DNA of 64,000 bases. Source: Callorhinus ursinus. Its lineage: Eukaryota; Chordata; Mammalia; Carnivora; Otariidae. The first letter of the stretch is position 1. Each line of letters opens with the position of its first letter. A program made the position numbers and the translations under genes. The stretch is from NCBI RefSeq assembly GCF_003265705.1, contig NW_020313005.1:16312109-16376108 (forward strand), read 5' to 3'. Below the pieces are notes generated by a model that made no database searches, was not told the DNA's origin, and saw only the letters and a list, made by a program, of their open reading frames with translations. This document shows, piece after piece, positions 36,061 through 47,988 of this stretch.

Positions 36061-36636
36061 TGTGATACCATGCCTCCAAAAAGGTCACCATCTTTTCCTT
36101 CCTTTCCTGTATGCATTACCCCCATTGAGGTGGAGTCTGTTTTTACCTTTCCCTACTGGCCTTAGTAACTTGCTTAACCAATAGAATGTAGTGGAGGTGA
36201 CATTCTGGGACTTCTGAGGTTAGATCATAAGAAGACTTGCAGCTTCTGCTCAAGCCTCTTAAAAGGCTTGCCCTTGGAATGCAAAGAAGAATTCAATAGC
36301 CAAATAAGAAGTTTGATTTCACAAGACTATTTTTTTGCTGAAAAGAAACAAAAGCTAGCCACATGGAGAGTTCATGTTAAGAGAAAGTGATATACTTAAC
36401 CCCTTGCCAGCACTTACAGCCATCCCAGTCCAGGCAGCACACATGTTAGTGAAGAGGTCTTCAGATGCCTCCAGCCTCAGCACCATATGATTGTAACATT
36501 AAAATGGATCCCAAGTGAGAACTACCAAGCTCAGCTCATCAACCCCCAGAGAAAAGAGAGAGAAAATAATGCATTGTTGTTTTAAGGCACTAAATGTTGT
36601 GATGCTTTCTTATAGAGCAGCAGGTAACTCGCACAA
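36061..36636 (+). repeat. MLT1 provirus 3' LTR
   Basis: Starts TGTGATACCATGCCTCC and contains GGAGTCTGTTTTTACCTTTC, AGTAACTTGCTTAACCAATA, AAGTGAGAACTACCAAGCTC, TTGTTGTTTTAAGGCACTAA and an end-type GCAGCAGGTAACTC. With the 5' LTR it bounds a provirus that spans 25385-36636 including its nested L1s. Confidence 0.8.
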
Positions 36637-36664
36637 TATTTGATTTGCTTATCTTGGAGAGACA

Positions 36665-36890
36665 GAGCAGTGGAAAACACCAGGTTTTCAATCCTAGTTC
36701 TATCACTAAATTGTTGTGTTTTTGTGCAAATCAGTATTTAAATACACTGGGTCTCAAGTTTCCTCATCTATAAAATGGGACTAACATTTTTTTTCCTTCC
36801 TACTTTACAAGAGTATGTTAAAACTTGAAGTAGATACTGAATATGAAAATTTCTAAAAAGCTCTAGAGCATGACAATAATCAAATATAAG
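36665..36890 (+). repeat. MIR SINE
   Basis: TTTCAATCCTAGTTCTATCA, CTCAAGTTTCCTCATCTATA and AAATGGGACTAACATT are in MIR order. Confidence 0.65.
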
Positions 36891-37091
36891 GGCATTTGAA
36901 GTAACTCTTTGTAGGAAGGAAATTTTGGTGTTGGTGGAATATCTAGTTTGAATGGGAAAAAAAAAGTGTTTAGTCAGAGGAAGCCATGGTATAAGTTCTG
37001 AAATATCTGTAGCAGAGATAAATGTACAGATTTTGGGATCCTAATGTGATATGGCTAACAAATCAATAGGGAATGGTGGTAAGAGGCCAAA

Positions 37092-37615
37092 ACATATTAA
37101 TTTTCTATTTCTGTGTAACAAATTCCCCCAAAACATAATGGCTTAAAACAATGTGCCCTTATTATCACACAGTTTTTCCAAATCAGGAATCTAAGTGTGG
37201 GGCTTAGCTAGGTGGTTCTGGCTTGGAACCTCTTCAGGAGTTGGTAGTCAAGCTATAGGCTAGGGCAGCAGTCATCACCTGAAGGCTTGATCAAGGCTAG
37301 AGATCCATTTCCAAGATGGCTTACTCACATAAGCTGTTCATGGGAAGGCTCAGTTCCCTGCCATATGGACCTCCCCATAGTGTTGCTTCATGAATGTACT
37401 CCAACATGTCAGCTGGATTCCCCCAGAGTAAGTGATCTGAGAGAGAACAAAGTGAGAGCCTCCCAGCTTTCACGACCTAGCCTCAGAAATCACACACCAT
37501 CATGCCTGTAATATCCCATTGGTTTACATAGGTCCACCCTATTCTTTTTGGAAGGGAAAGGAGTACATAAGGATAATAATACTAGGTAGGGCCATTTCAG
37601 AGGCAGGCCACCACA
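37092..37615 (-). repeat. MLT1-type LTR, solo
   Basis: The reverse LTR end is at the left: TTTCTGTGTAACAAATTCCC followed by AAAACATAATGGCTTAAAAC. The body and the opposite end ATTTCAGAGGCAGGCCACC follow. No internal sequence is attached. Confidence 0.7.
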
Positions 37616-40582
37616 GAAGCATAGAGTGTACAAAATAAAAGAAGAGGAGGATTGTGAGGAGGGGAGAAAGAGAGAAAGGAAATGTAGCACCGTAGCAATG
37701 TCATAAAACCAAAGTCAGCACATGGAGAAAAAGTCCGTAGGAGAAGCGGAATTAAGAGATGGATGGTGACACAAGTGAATTTGCCACCTTTCCTGTATCT
37801 TCTGTTTTTTAGCGCTGCAGTTTTATGAAGTCTTTTATTCCATAAATCATACTCAGCACAAAGACATAAATCTGGGAATTGGCCTCACCTGCTGTGAGCC
37901 AGTCCTTTCCTGCATCCTGATGCCATCACGGGGGTTCTGGAAGCATAGAGTAGCGGTGGCAAAGGGACTTATGCATACAGCAGGCAGGCAGTAGGGCTTG
38001 TGTTCAAACTGGGGCTGGTCTGATGCTTATGCCCTCATTCATTCCCCCTCACTATCATCTTATATCCCAGCACTGAGAGAACCTGAGTATCCTAACTTTC
38101 GGCGTCTTTACCCCGTGACTTACTTGATTATTTTCAGCGGCTGGAATTCTCTGATTCAATATTGAGATCAGAGCCTTCTTGGTCATTTTTGCCACCTGCT
38201 ATCACCTTTTGTATGTATCTATCTCATTGGCTTGCTATCTTCTTTCATATCTCAGTCTCATACTTCTTCATGTATCTTTTCCTCTGTTGTTATTTGTCTC
38301 TGTTAACAGGCTTATTTATCCCCATAAAGCATTTTAAGAGACAAGGTTTGAAGGATGCTACTGCCAAGTCATTAAGTGTTAAAGACACTTGGAGGGAAAC
38401 TCAATACGGAGACATCTTTTCATCTGACCTAAGTAAAAGCTGGACAACATGATAGGAGAGGTGTATTTTAAACTTCCTTTTCCATGGGGGAAAATGAGCT
38501 TAGACAAGAAGAAATTCAGAAGAGCAGGTAGGTGATACAAATTTCTACATTATTTAGTGCTAAGTTGAGAATGATAGATATTGATTGACATCATTCTGAT
38601 CTTGGATCCCTTTGAAGAATTATATCCATTTTACAGAAAAGGGGAAAAGGAGGTGAGGGAAATTTTGGGACTGTCAGCAGGATCCAGAATACCAAGAATC
38701 ATCACTCTGTGCACGGGAACAGACTTCTCAACCTTACTGCTTCTTTTTAACCTCCAGAAAGATCCTTTTTCAACATATACACACATATATGCAGAGTCAC
38801 ACATAAAAACTATTTCTAGTTAGTTTGTTTTAGTTTTTTGACCTCTTTCAACCTGTAACTCTGCGCTTTCATTGTTTAGCAGGCTCTGACCTTCTGCTAA
38901 AGAAAAGTAATGCAGGGCTTGACCTCCTGAGGGGTTGGTTGATTTCATGTTTGCTGTGCCATCTGGAAGAAATAAAGGAGCTTCAGATATGAGTGGTTGT
39001 AAGGGCTTTATTGGGGTGTCAGCATTTCATGGGTTTCTTTATGGCAGCATTAAATGAGTTGACATACCATAAACTGTCCCACAAAGGGGGGAGGGCAGAT
39101 GAAAGGTAAAACAAAACAAAACAAAAAAAACCCAAAAAACTATCCTGGACATAATCCAGCTATTATTTCCCTAAATTGCTAACCCTCTGGGACGTTCAGC
39201 TCAGGTTGCTTCTCTTTCCCTCTATATGCTGGGACAGAGTGGGCTACAAAAGCAATCAAGTTCTATAAATGTGAGAAAGCAGAACATCTGGGTGTCTAGA
39301 GCTCCTACTGAACTGGAAGGTGTGTCGAAATATCCTTTGAGAAACCACCAACATAAGTGGCCAAGGGCTCTCCATTCCTGGAAATTTTCAGGAGTCGTGC
39401 AGATCCTTAAGTATTTTATAACTTTTGTGATACAGGATTCTGTCTGGAAGCAGATGACTGGATTGGTCGATTTGGTTAATACTGTGCGAATCTGCCTGTC
39501 CAGAAAAACCTTTATTCTATGCTCTTGATACCCTTTCTCTTTGTCCTCCCTTTCCCTGTACTTGGTGAGCTGTTAGAGGACAGTGACTGTGTAGGAGACA
39601 CACTGCCCAGGCCACAGAAATGGGAATTATACTATTTGCCACTTGAGGGCTGTTGAGATTTTGGAGTGTGTCCTAACAGCAAGCTGGCTTGCATAGTGTT
39701 TTAATTGGAGGCATAGTGTGATAGGAAGGACCTTTGGAGAAAGGGTTAATTTCTAATGCTGCACACTGGGGGGAGAGCACTCACCAGACACAGACCCCGT
39801 GATTTCTATCCCCTCAAGCGCTAGGACTGTACAGCTCTTCATGCTGAGAAGCTTCTCAACATAGCCCAGCATTGTTGGCAGGATAATGACCCAGGAGGGA
39901 GTTGGTGGAGGAACTCCTGACCCTCAGGCCCAGCTGGGCACCATCTGGGTCTGAGGGTGTGCATGAGGGTGAGATGCAGGGCCGTTTTGGAGGCCTGGAT
40001 CCTGCCCTCTCATCTCCAGGTAATCTATTATGTTTAGAATCTGTGAAGAACTCGAAGCCTGTAACTTGAGGTACCGCAGTTCCTGGACTGCATACCAAAT
40101 GCCTGTCGAGGAGTGTCGGACAAGCAGAGGAGGCAGCCAAGTGGACTGGACCATCCACTCAGCACAGAGTGTTAAAGGAAGGGCTGTTGATCACCTGACC
40201 ATCCACAGTCTGTGTTTGCCCAAAAAGGGCCTCTTGCTGGTGAGTCTTTATTTTTCTGTATCCCAAGAATGAGGTCCATCTGCTAGGTTGTATTAAAAAA
40301 AAGACCAGGACATCCCTCCTTGAATCACAGAGGTTGCAACAGTGGGACATGCTGATGAAAGAAAGACGGGGTGGAAGGGCTGAGTAAAAGGGCCAGTCCT
40401 TGACTCCGGAAAGAGCCCAAGTCCACACTGGGAGTTTGTCAAAGGCAGGCACTCAAGGACGTGCTTCTCCACCCGACTACAGTGGGTCCCTGGTCAAGGA
40501 GCTGCAAGCTGGCAGTGGGTAAGTTAATTTTCTCTTTGTCCCTGAGGCCACTGGAATTTGCACTTGTGTCTGTTCTGTCTGA
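37616..40582. other. Unassigned sequence, about 3 kb
   Basis: No transposable element is recognised, which is unusual for a stretch of this length here. Open frames up to about 100 codons occur on both strands (for example 38162-38452, 39226-39528 and 39856-40158) without recognisable domains. A (CAAAA)n-like stretch lies near 39108-39140. Confidence 0.4.
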
Positions 40583-40773
40583 CTAGAGGACGGCCTTCAT
40601 TTTATTCCTTGAAGCGTTCTGACTTGTGTAAGGGCCAACTTTGATATCCAAGATCACAAGGTTCTCTTCCACGAGGCAGATGGAGACATTTTTCCCTTTC
40701 TTCAAGGCACAGTGAGGGGGCAAGGTTTGTTCATAGATCTTTCCAACTTCCTCAGGTGTGATTTTATACAAAC
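40583..40773 (-). other. Exon-like open frame of unknown identity
   Basis: The minus strand has a pyrimidine-rich stretch and a candidate acceptor AG (complement of 40774-40775), followed by about 63 codons up to a TAG at 40583-40585. The predicted peptide has an ordinary soluble-protein composition (for example YKITPEEVGKIYEQTLPP, then KKGKNVSICLVEENLVILDI). An AATAAA lies on the same strand at 40601-40606, just before the stop. No protein family is recognised. It may be chance, a pseudogene piece or a terminal exon. Confidence 0.2.
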
Positions 40774-40841
40774 CTATCAAGGTATATGTGAAAAAATGTA
40801 CATATGTGGACACACATGTCTCCTCTTGAAAGGTAGAATGG

Positions 40842-41085
40842 TGCAGGGGCTGTTTGCAGGGACTCTGGAACAGACAGTCTGGTTTGAATACTGATTTTAC
40901 CACTTACTAGCTCTGTGCAATCTTTAGCTCTTGGTGTCTCAGTTTACCCATCTGCAAAATGGGATAACTAATGATATAGACCTCATAATGTTGTTGTGGA
41001 GATTAAGCAAGTTAATACCTATAAAGCTTTTAGGACTGTACATGGCATAGATAAGTTCTGTATGTTAGCTATTACTATTTTATTG
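40842..41085 (+). repeat. MIR SINE, nearly full length
   Basis: TTACCACTTACTAGCTCTGT, TCAGTTTACCCATCTGCAAA, ATGTTGTTGTGGAGATTAAG and a TTAGCTATTACTATT end follow MIR order over its whole length. Confidence 0.85.
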
Positions 41086-41578
41086 TCACCTCTTCCTTTA
41101 CTCCAGACAAGTGAGCTTTAATGCAGGAACTGTTGGCATCTCAAAAACCAAGGCAGATTCTCTGATGAATTTCTCAGCACTTGGAAGTTTGTGTGTTTGA
41201 CACATCCCTCTTGAGCCAGGGTTCCTGGGTGTGGGGAGTTAGGACTTCTCACGAGGGCACATCTATATTTGACCTTGTCTTCAGTTATCCCTCACACTTG
41301 TGTTGCCCCAGCTTTGTTAACTCCCTCTTCCCCTAAAGTAAGAGAACAAGAAGGAAAAGTGGGTAAGCATATCAAAGTCTGACAAGGCCTTTTGCCCTAT
41401 TATAAAGTTCAAGTTTATATACAGGTTTGTTAGAGATATGATATAATCATATTAGTTTACATATGCATGTGCAAAAGCTCCTCTATTTACAGACATTTTA
41501 GTATGTAAATCCAATGTGTATTTATAAGCAATGCGTACCTATCCATCAGTGTAAATCTAAATTTCATTTCATTGTATC
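41086..41578. other. Unassigned sequence
   Basis: No gene or repeat is recognised before the L1-D target site. Confidence 0.45.
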
Positions 41579-41594
41579 CAGTTGCCTCTTTTTA

Positions 41595-42135
41595 TTTTTT
41601 TTTATTTTTTTATTGTTATGTTAATCACCATACATTACATCATTAGTTTTTGATGTAGTGTTCCATGATTCATTGTTTGTGCGTAACACCCAGTGCTCCA
41701 CACAGAATGTGCCCTCTTTAATACCCATCACCAGGCTAACCCATCCCCCCACACTTCTCCCCTCTAGAACCCTCAGTTTGTTTTTCAGAGTCCATCATCT
41801 CTCCTGGTTCGTCTCCCCCTCTGACTTACTCCCCTTCATTCTTCCTCTCCTGCTATCTTCTTCTTTTTCTTTTTTCTTAAAATATGTTGCGTTATTTGTT
41901 TCAGAAGTACAGATCTGTGATTCAACATTCTTACACAATTCACAGCGCTCACCGTAGCACATACCCTCCCCAGTGTCTATCACTCAGCCACCCCATCCCT
42001 CCCACCCCCGACCACTCCAGCAACCCTCAGTTTGTTCCTGAGATTAAGAATTCCTCATATCAGTGAGGTCATATGATACATGTCTTTCTCTGATTGACTT
42101 ATTTCACTCAGCATAACACCCTCCAGTTCCATCCA
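41595..42135 (-). mobile_element. L1-D: short 5'-truncated carnivoran L1
   Basis: Same 3' end as L1-A and L1-B (TTATTGTTATGTTAATCACC, CACCCAGTGCTCCACACAG), truncated at CTCCAGTTCCATCCA near the end of ORF2. A perfect 16-bp target duplication CAGTTGCCTCTTTTTA lies at 41579-41594 and 42136-42151. Only 3' UTR and a few terminal ORF2 codons are present. Confidence 0.95.
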
Positions 42136-42151
42136 CAGTTGCCTCTTTTTA

Positions 42152-42714
42152 GTAGCATATTCAATATGCTTGTTATTTTTGCACTAGGAAGACATTATAA
42201 AATCGATAATAATCATAAAACACCTCAGAAGTAAGTCAAACATAACTTAGAGTGGATGTATTTATATCTTGGGAAGTTTGTAAGTTGAAGCTTCCTTCTG
42301 TATGAGTTAATAACCTGCAATACCGTGCAAGTGAGGCTTAGCTCTATATAAGCATGCTCATTTTTGTTTTGTTTGGAATTAGCATCATGATGTAGTTGAA
42401 GAGGCACAAAGGTTGGTATGAGAGGCAAGTTCCTCAGGTGAGGTTGTGCCAGCACGAGGGCCTTTGTTGGGGAGAGTGGGAGGTATGGTAAGGAGGAGCT
42501 AAAATCCAGCCTGTCTTCTGCTTGGCTCAGCACCCCATCAGCCACAGAAGTGGCATCTGCCTGGCAGAGGTGAAGTCCTGGCAAATTACTAGCTAACACT
42601 GTGAACTTGGGACAGTCAATCTTTTGAAAGGCACATATAGCTATGTGATGGAGATGTCATGAGAAATGAGAAAAGATACATACCAAACAAGATATGCTAT
42701 TAATTCCCCAATTC
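42152..42714. other. Unassigned sequence
   Basis: No gene is supported. A 124-codon minus-strand frame (42225-42599) has no recognisable domain. Confidence 0.45.
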
Positions 42715-42790
42715 ACATCTCTCTCTCCGTGTCAGGCTCTGTTGTAGGCACTGGGAACACAATGGTGAACAAGACAAAACCCCTTTGGTG
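42715..42790 (-). repeat. L2 3' fragment
   Basis: GTGTCAGGCTCTGTTGTAGG, CACTGGGAACACAATGGTGA and ACAAGACAAAACCCC match the reverse L2 tail. Confidence 0.6.
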
Positions 42791-42834
42791 GCCTCCAGGA
42801 CATGTCCACTTGATGTCCCTGTGATTACCTCGAG

Positions 42835-43075
42835 TTCATCATGTCTACAACTAGAATGAACATCTCTATTCCAAACTTGTTCCTCTTCCGGTATTCCCCA
42901 TCTCAAAGACTGGTATCACATTGGCCAATTGTTCAATTCAGAAAGCAGAGAAGTATGTTAGACACATTCTCATTCACCCCACATTTAATCATGAAGACTT
43001 GTTACTTCTATCTCTTTAATATTTCTTCTCTACAATTGTTACTGCTTTGGTTCAATCTCTCATTTCTTTTTGCAG
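42835..43075 (+). repeat. L2 fragment
   Basis: TAGAATGAACATCTCTATTC, CCACATTTAATCATGAAGAC and CTTCTCTACAATTGTTACTG resemble the middle of the L2 3' region. Confidence 0.5.
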
Positions 43076-43189
43076 AAATGAGGACGATAAAGAGGATGTT
43101 AATGGTGACATTGATGTATTTATGCAACAGATAGTTACTGAACACCTGTTATGTGCCAAACCAATGTTTGCAGTAAAAAAATAGTCAAT

Positions 43190-43815
43190 ACTTGACTCGA
43201 CATCATCAGTCATTAGGAAAATGCAAAGTAAAACCACAGTGAGATATGACTATGTCCTTATTACTTTGCCTAAAAACAACAACAACAACAACAAACTGTT
43301 AATTCCAAGTCTGGCAAGGATGCAGAGCAACTGGAACTGTCATACATTGTTGGTAGGAATGGAAAATAGTACAGTCACTTTGGAAAAGAGTTTGGCAGTT
43401 TTTTATAAAATGAAATGTACATTTACCATGCAACCTGGCAACCCCACTCCTAGGTATTTGCCCAAGTTAGAAAGAAAGCTATGTTCACATAAAAACTGTA
43501 TGTGAATATTTATAGTTGCTTCGCCTACAGTCTCCAAAATATTGGAAACAACCCAAATGTCCTTCAGCCAGGGAATGAATAAACTATGTTATATCCACAC
43601 AACGGAGTGCTACTCAGCAATAAAAAGGAAAGAGCTGTTGATACACACAACAATGTGGATGAATCGCAAATGCATTAAGCTACATGAAGTCAGACTCAAA
43701 AAGCCTGCGACTGTATAATTTCATTTGCATGACTTTCTGGAAAAGGCGACACTGTAGGGACAGAAAACAGATGAGCAATCTCCAGGGGTGAGGGTTTGCA
43801 CAGAAGGGGACACGG
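43190..43815 (+). repeat. Old L1 (L1M-type) ORF2 3' fragment
   Basis: AGTAAAACCACAGTGAGATA, GTTGGTAGGAATGGAAAATA, CTCCTAGGTATTTGCCCAAG, GAAACAACCCAAATGTCCTT and TGCTACTCAGCAATAAAAAG are ORF2 C-terminal landmarks in sense orientation. An (AAC)6 repeat lies near 43276-43294. Confidence 0.85.
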
Positions 43816-44383
43816 AGGATTAAATCCAGGTCTGTGGAATTGTCACACTAACTTCCCCTGTAGTCTCACCACAGAGCTTCCTGCTTAAGTTCTCCTCCCA
43901 CCTGGAGTTTCACCTCCTCCAGGCTGTTAGTTTGACCTTTCTAATACAAACCAGCACTTAGGACTCTGGTGTTGAAAAGTCTCAATGGCTTGCAGTTGCT
44001 TAATATTCAAATACCTCCGTAGACACAGACATGATTCAAGGCCTTAGCTCTTAGGGCAGGAGCCCCTCCCAAACTTGTTCTGCTGGCTTCCCCCTCCCTG
44101 CCTCGTCATCCCCTCCCGCCTCCACACACTCTTTCCTTTAGCTCTTCAGAAGTACTTGAAGTTTACTCTATTTAGCACCTCTGAGACACCCTAAATGGTC
44201 TTCCCTTTGTTTGGATCTCTCCTCCTTTATTTCTTAGCCTAAGCAGCTCCTACTCCTTCAAAAGCCAGCTGGAGTGTCACCTACTCCAGGAAGTCATCTG
44301 GTGTTCCCTGCACATGCTTGTTTCACACTTTCATCAAACCAAAACATGGACTATCTTGGTGTCGGCCTGGCTAGATGGTGAAT

Positions 44384-44451
44384 TCTTCTTCTTCTTCTTT
44401 TTCTTCTTCTCCTTCTCCTCCTTCTGCTTCTTCTTCTCCTTCTTCTTCATT
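44384..44451. repeat. (CTT)n / (GAA)n microsatellite
   Basis: About 68 bases of imperfect CTT, CTCCTT and CTGCTT units, grown from the SINE tail. Pure pyrimidine apart from one G. Confidence 0.9.
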
Positions 44452-44577
44452 TTTAAGTAGGGTCCATGCCCAGCATGGAGCCCAACACAGAGCTTGAACT
44501 CACGACCCTGAGTTCAAGACCTGAGCTGAGATCAAGAGTCTGACACTTAACCAACTGAGCCATCCAGGCGCTCCGGA
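44388..44577 (-). mobile_element. Older Can-SINE with an expanded pyrimidine tail
   Basis: Body AAGTAGGGTCCATGCCCAGC, CTTGAACTCACGACCCTGAG and head CCAACTGAGCCATCCAGGCG in reverse. Flanks GATGGTGAATTCTT (44374-44387) and GACGGTGAATTCTT (44578-44591) differ by one base. The former A-rich tail is now a (CTT)n stretch on the plus strand. Confidence 0.9.
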
Positions 44578-44625
44578 GACGGTGAATTCTTGGAGATGGG
44601 GACCAGGACAGGCACCCAATAAGTA

Positions 44626-47600
44626 TGAACAGAATCTCTTTCTAATTATAAACGACAGTTGTTACCTTAGAGTTAAGTCTCTATTATCTCAGCATGGAAA
44701 CACATATATATGATATATCTGTTCTAATTTATTTTGATTTACTCTGGTATTTTCTCATATCTTTGCAGCCAGTGGCTTATGAACAAGAACTGAGGTGGGG
44801 AGAGTGAATGAGGTGCAGGCACACATACAGGCACTTTTTCTGGGGATTATCTTGTTCTTTCCCGATTGTATTAATTTTGGATGGGACAGATGAATGCTAG
44901 TGACAAAGATAAACATAGGGGAAGTCCTTGCTGTTTGGAAAATGTGGCTGGTTACAGAATGTGTAACTTAGTGTGAAGTATGTGGTGTGAGCCTAAATTC
45001 AGGTGCGGTGGTTTGCCTGGAAAGTAATTAAGGGAGGTAGTCAGTCATCTGTGTCTTGGCATGGGCCAGCTGGTATCCATATGCGCTGCATGGATACCTA
45101 ATAAGGATGAAGTCTGTAGCACTGGGACATCTGACTTCAGCAGCAGTAATAACTATTAGGTGGACTTTGGCTCTGCAAGTGTTTAGGAGGCCTGGAGGGA
45201 CACACCAGTGATTCTAAGCTGTTCTTTGTAATTCCCTCAACTGCCCTCGGCTGACCTAGTTATTAAGAAATCTTAATTCCCCAGTCTTGTTAGCTAAACA
45301 GTCACTCTTGCTTCACATGTAAACATATATATGTGCTTTCTTCTTAGTCTCTCGTGGTCCTAAGTTTTATTTAACGAAAGTGGATCTTCAAACTTGGAGG
45401 GTCTTTTGATATTCTCAGAGTCAACATCCATTACTAATGTTACAAGGTACAATCTCTGACAGCATGCATCTCTGGGAGGGGAAAAGCAGGGGAAAGGGCC
45501 CAAGGAAAGCTGGGAAGTTGGAGGGCTCAGTTCATATGCCACTGTTATAAGTGGCTTCTTTATGTTCCTACCCCACCTGAGGGGGGTCCTGCAGAGGCGA
45601 CATGCTCCCCTAATCATCTATGGAGCTCTTAAGATGAGCTCTCCTGACTGCCATGTTGAAAATGTCAGCCCCAGATGGTCTGATGCTTACATTTTCTCAA
45701 AACAGTTGGGAGACTCTGCCAACTTCTCTAAGAAATGGAAAAGATAATTTTTTAAAATGCTGATTAACAGAGCAAAATGTACTTGAGCTGGTAACAGATT
45801 TTTTTCCTCCTCCCTTCATCCACTTGCTGCAAAACAACCTATGGTGATTCAAAACTTGAGAAAGCAGCTCATGGCTTTATTGAAAGGCAATACTTTAGAG
45901 GAAGGTAAAAATGTGGTAGAAAAGAGGGAGAAACAACCCTCAAGGGCTGTGGAATATCAGAGGCTTCCTCCCATTCACATCCCCCAACACCACCAGCTCT
46001 GAGGGGTCCACACCTTGCTTGCCAGCCAGTGATTCAGATGCCTGTCCTGTGGCTCAAAACTCAGCAAGGCTGCCAGAACTCCATGCATCTTTGTCTGTCC
46101 TGCTGTGCCCACCCCTGGGATTTAAAATTCACAGGTGCCCAGTGACTTCCTGTGACATGAACTCAAATCCCAGGTGTCAAGGGCATGATAAGGTGGGACT
46201 GAACACACTGAACACACTTCTGTTCTTCTTGACCCTGGTGTCAAGTTTCCTCTTACTCCCTGACAAGCCTTGAGGAGGCCTGAACCAACATTGCAGCCCA
46301 CCCTCAGAAGGCAACCATTTGGCCCATGTTTCTTTGAGGCAATCAGAAGCCTGAGTATTAACTGGTAGTTGGATACAGGTTATTTTCTTTCATCAGGCCT
46401 GAGCACTTATGTTTCTGACAGTGCCTAGTGACTGGATTCTAGCCCCTGCTCTGGGATTTAAAGAATTTCACCATCTACTGTTTCTGACCCTGAATATGTC
46501 GAGGTCTCCAATTACATTCCTATAGAGAGGAGCTTAACAGCCTTTAGTCCTGAATCTACTATTTAATTTTAATTTTATCTAGGTATATCAAGTATGGAGC
46601 AAAAGCAAGAGAACGGGCGTGGGAGTGTAGCAGACACTTAGGAGAGATCACACAGACTCCCCCTGGTTCTTTTTTGGGTGGAAAAATAAGCCAAGGTGTT
46701 TGGATATGTGATCCTGCAAGATTGTTAATGTAAACCAGAAGAAGTTAATGTTTCCTTCCCCTGAAGCCTTCCAGATTCAGATCTCAGAGTTAGAAGTGTC
46801 CACCATTAACGAGAAGCAGGAGCTTGGGGGCTCTGCCAATTTCAGGTCCTCACTCCACATAGTGAAGAGGTGTTATACTCTAGTCTTTTGCTTGGTCAAG
46901 TGATCATCGACACATCTTCCATTCTCAAAGGCCCTTGAGGGTCTGCAGCCAGGCAATCTCTTGTTCTGAGAAAGGTCTTGCCTTCTTGCCCCAATGTTGC
47001 TCACGTAAAAGGGCAATTGTTCTGTGGCATCCTCTGCTAGTCTTCTTTTCCCTCTAATGCTGAGGGTCCAGGAGTCTGTCCTGGGTTTATTCTGAAGTCC
47101 CTAGCCTTTATCCCTTCAGAGGGAGAAAGCTGGTTTGTTCATGCAGAGGTTTCTGGATCTAACCTTGCTCTTTGGCTATGCCCTCTTACTCTGCTGCATC
47201 TCTTTTGTCCTGGTGTGCTCAGTTGGCTTCTTTGCAGTATGTCTGGTGCACATAGAGTCGATGTTTGACTATTGATCTGTCATCTGCCAACAGTTGTGGG
47301 CAGAATGTAAGTGGATCTAGCACCTTAGGAGCTACGTGACATTTGAACAGCTAGATTAGTCTTTCCCAAATCCCCACTCTGACCTGCTAGTAACAGGAGA
47401 TGGTTGAAGTTGCATTAGCTCTTCCAGTGTATTAAGCCAGTAATTAATGATGGAAGTGAACTCACTGGAGTTAAGTTCAAGGCCCTGATTTATCTCAATC
47501 CCAGGACCCCTTAATAATTTTTTACCTTCATACTTAGACTCTTAGTTCATACTACACTAATTAGCATTTATTTACATGTTGGTTTCTTAAACTTTCCTTT

Positions 47601-47690
47601 AGTATTATGGCTGTTACTATCTAACACACACTCATGCATGCAAAGAAGCATATTTGCAGGTATATTCTTTCAGTTTATAAGCTCAGTTGC

Positions 47691-47694
<4 letters not shown>
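44626..47694. other. Unassigned sequence, about 3 kb
   Basis: No gene and no recognised repeat family. Only short open frames are present. Confidence 0.45.

Positions 47695-47732
<38 letters not shown>
47695..47732. repeat. (TA)19 microsatellite
   Basis: Uninterrupted TA repeat joined directly to a SINE body; probably grown from the SINE tail. Confidence 0.95.
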
Positions 47733-47734
<2 letters not shown>

Positions 47735-47849
47735 TAGGCTCCATGCCCAGAGTGTAGCCTAATGTGGGACTGGAACTCAGGACCATGAGATTAAGACCTG
47801 AGCAGAGATCAAGAGTCGGACACTTAACCAACTCCACCCAAGCACCCCT
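47733..47849 (-). mobile_element. Older Can-SINE, short
   Basis: AGTAGGCTCCATGCCCAGAG, GGAACTCAGGACCATGAGAT and AGAGTCGGACACTTAACCAA in reverse, with a decayed head. It lacks the GA-rich middle of the younger copies, as does the one at 44388. Confidence 0.85.
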
Positions 47850-47988
47850 TCCTAACAATACTTTTTAATCTTCTTTACTGAAGATATGGCTAGCATATTT
47901 GTTCAAAGGACCATGATTAAAAGCAGGTATGATCTTTACCTTTAAGAAACATTCACACACCCAGAAATTTCACTGCTAGGTATATTCT

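Larger units (their letters stand above)
43850..44625 (+). repeat. L2 3' part, split by a SINE
   Basis: Diverged L2 in sense order: ACCTTTCTAATACAAACCAG, GTCTCAATGGCTTGCAGTTG, GCCAGCTGGAGTGTCACCTA, then after the SINE TTGGAGATGGGGACCAGGAC and GGCACCCAATAAGTATGAAC. Confidence 0.75.

Noticed and set aside
43276..43294. Short array of AAC units considered as a CRISPR-like or satellite array
   Set aside because: It is a simple trinucleotide run inside an old L1. No spacer-repeat structure exists anywhere in the window.
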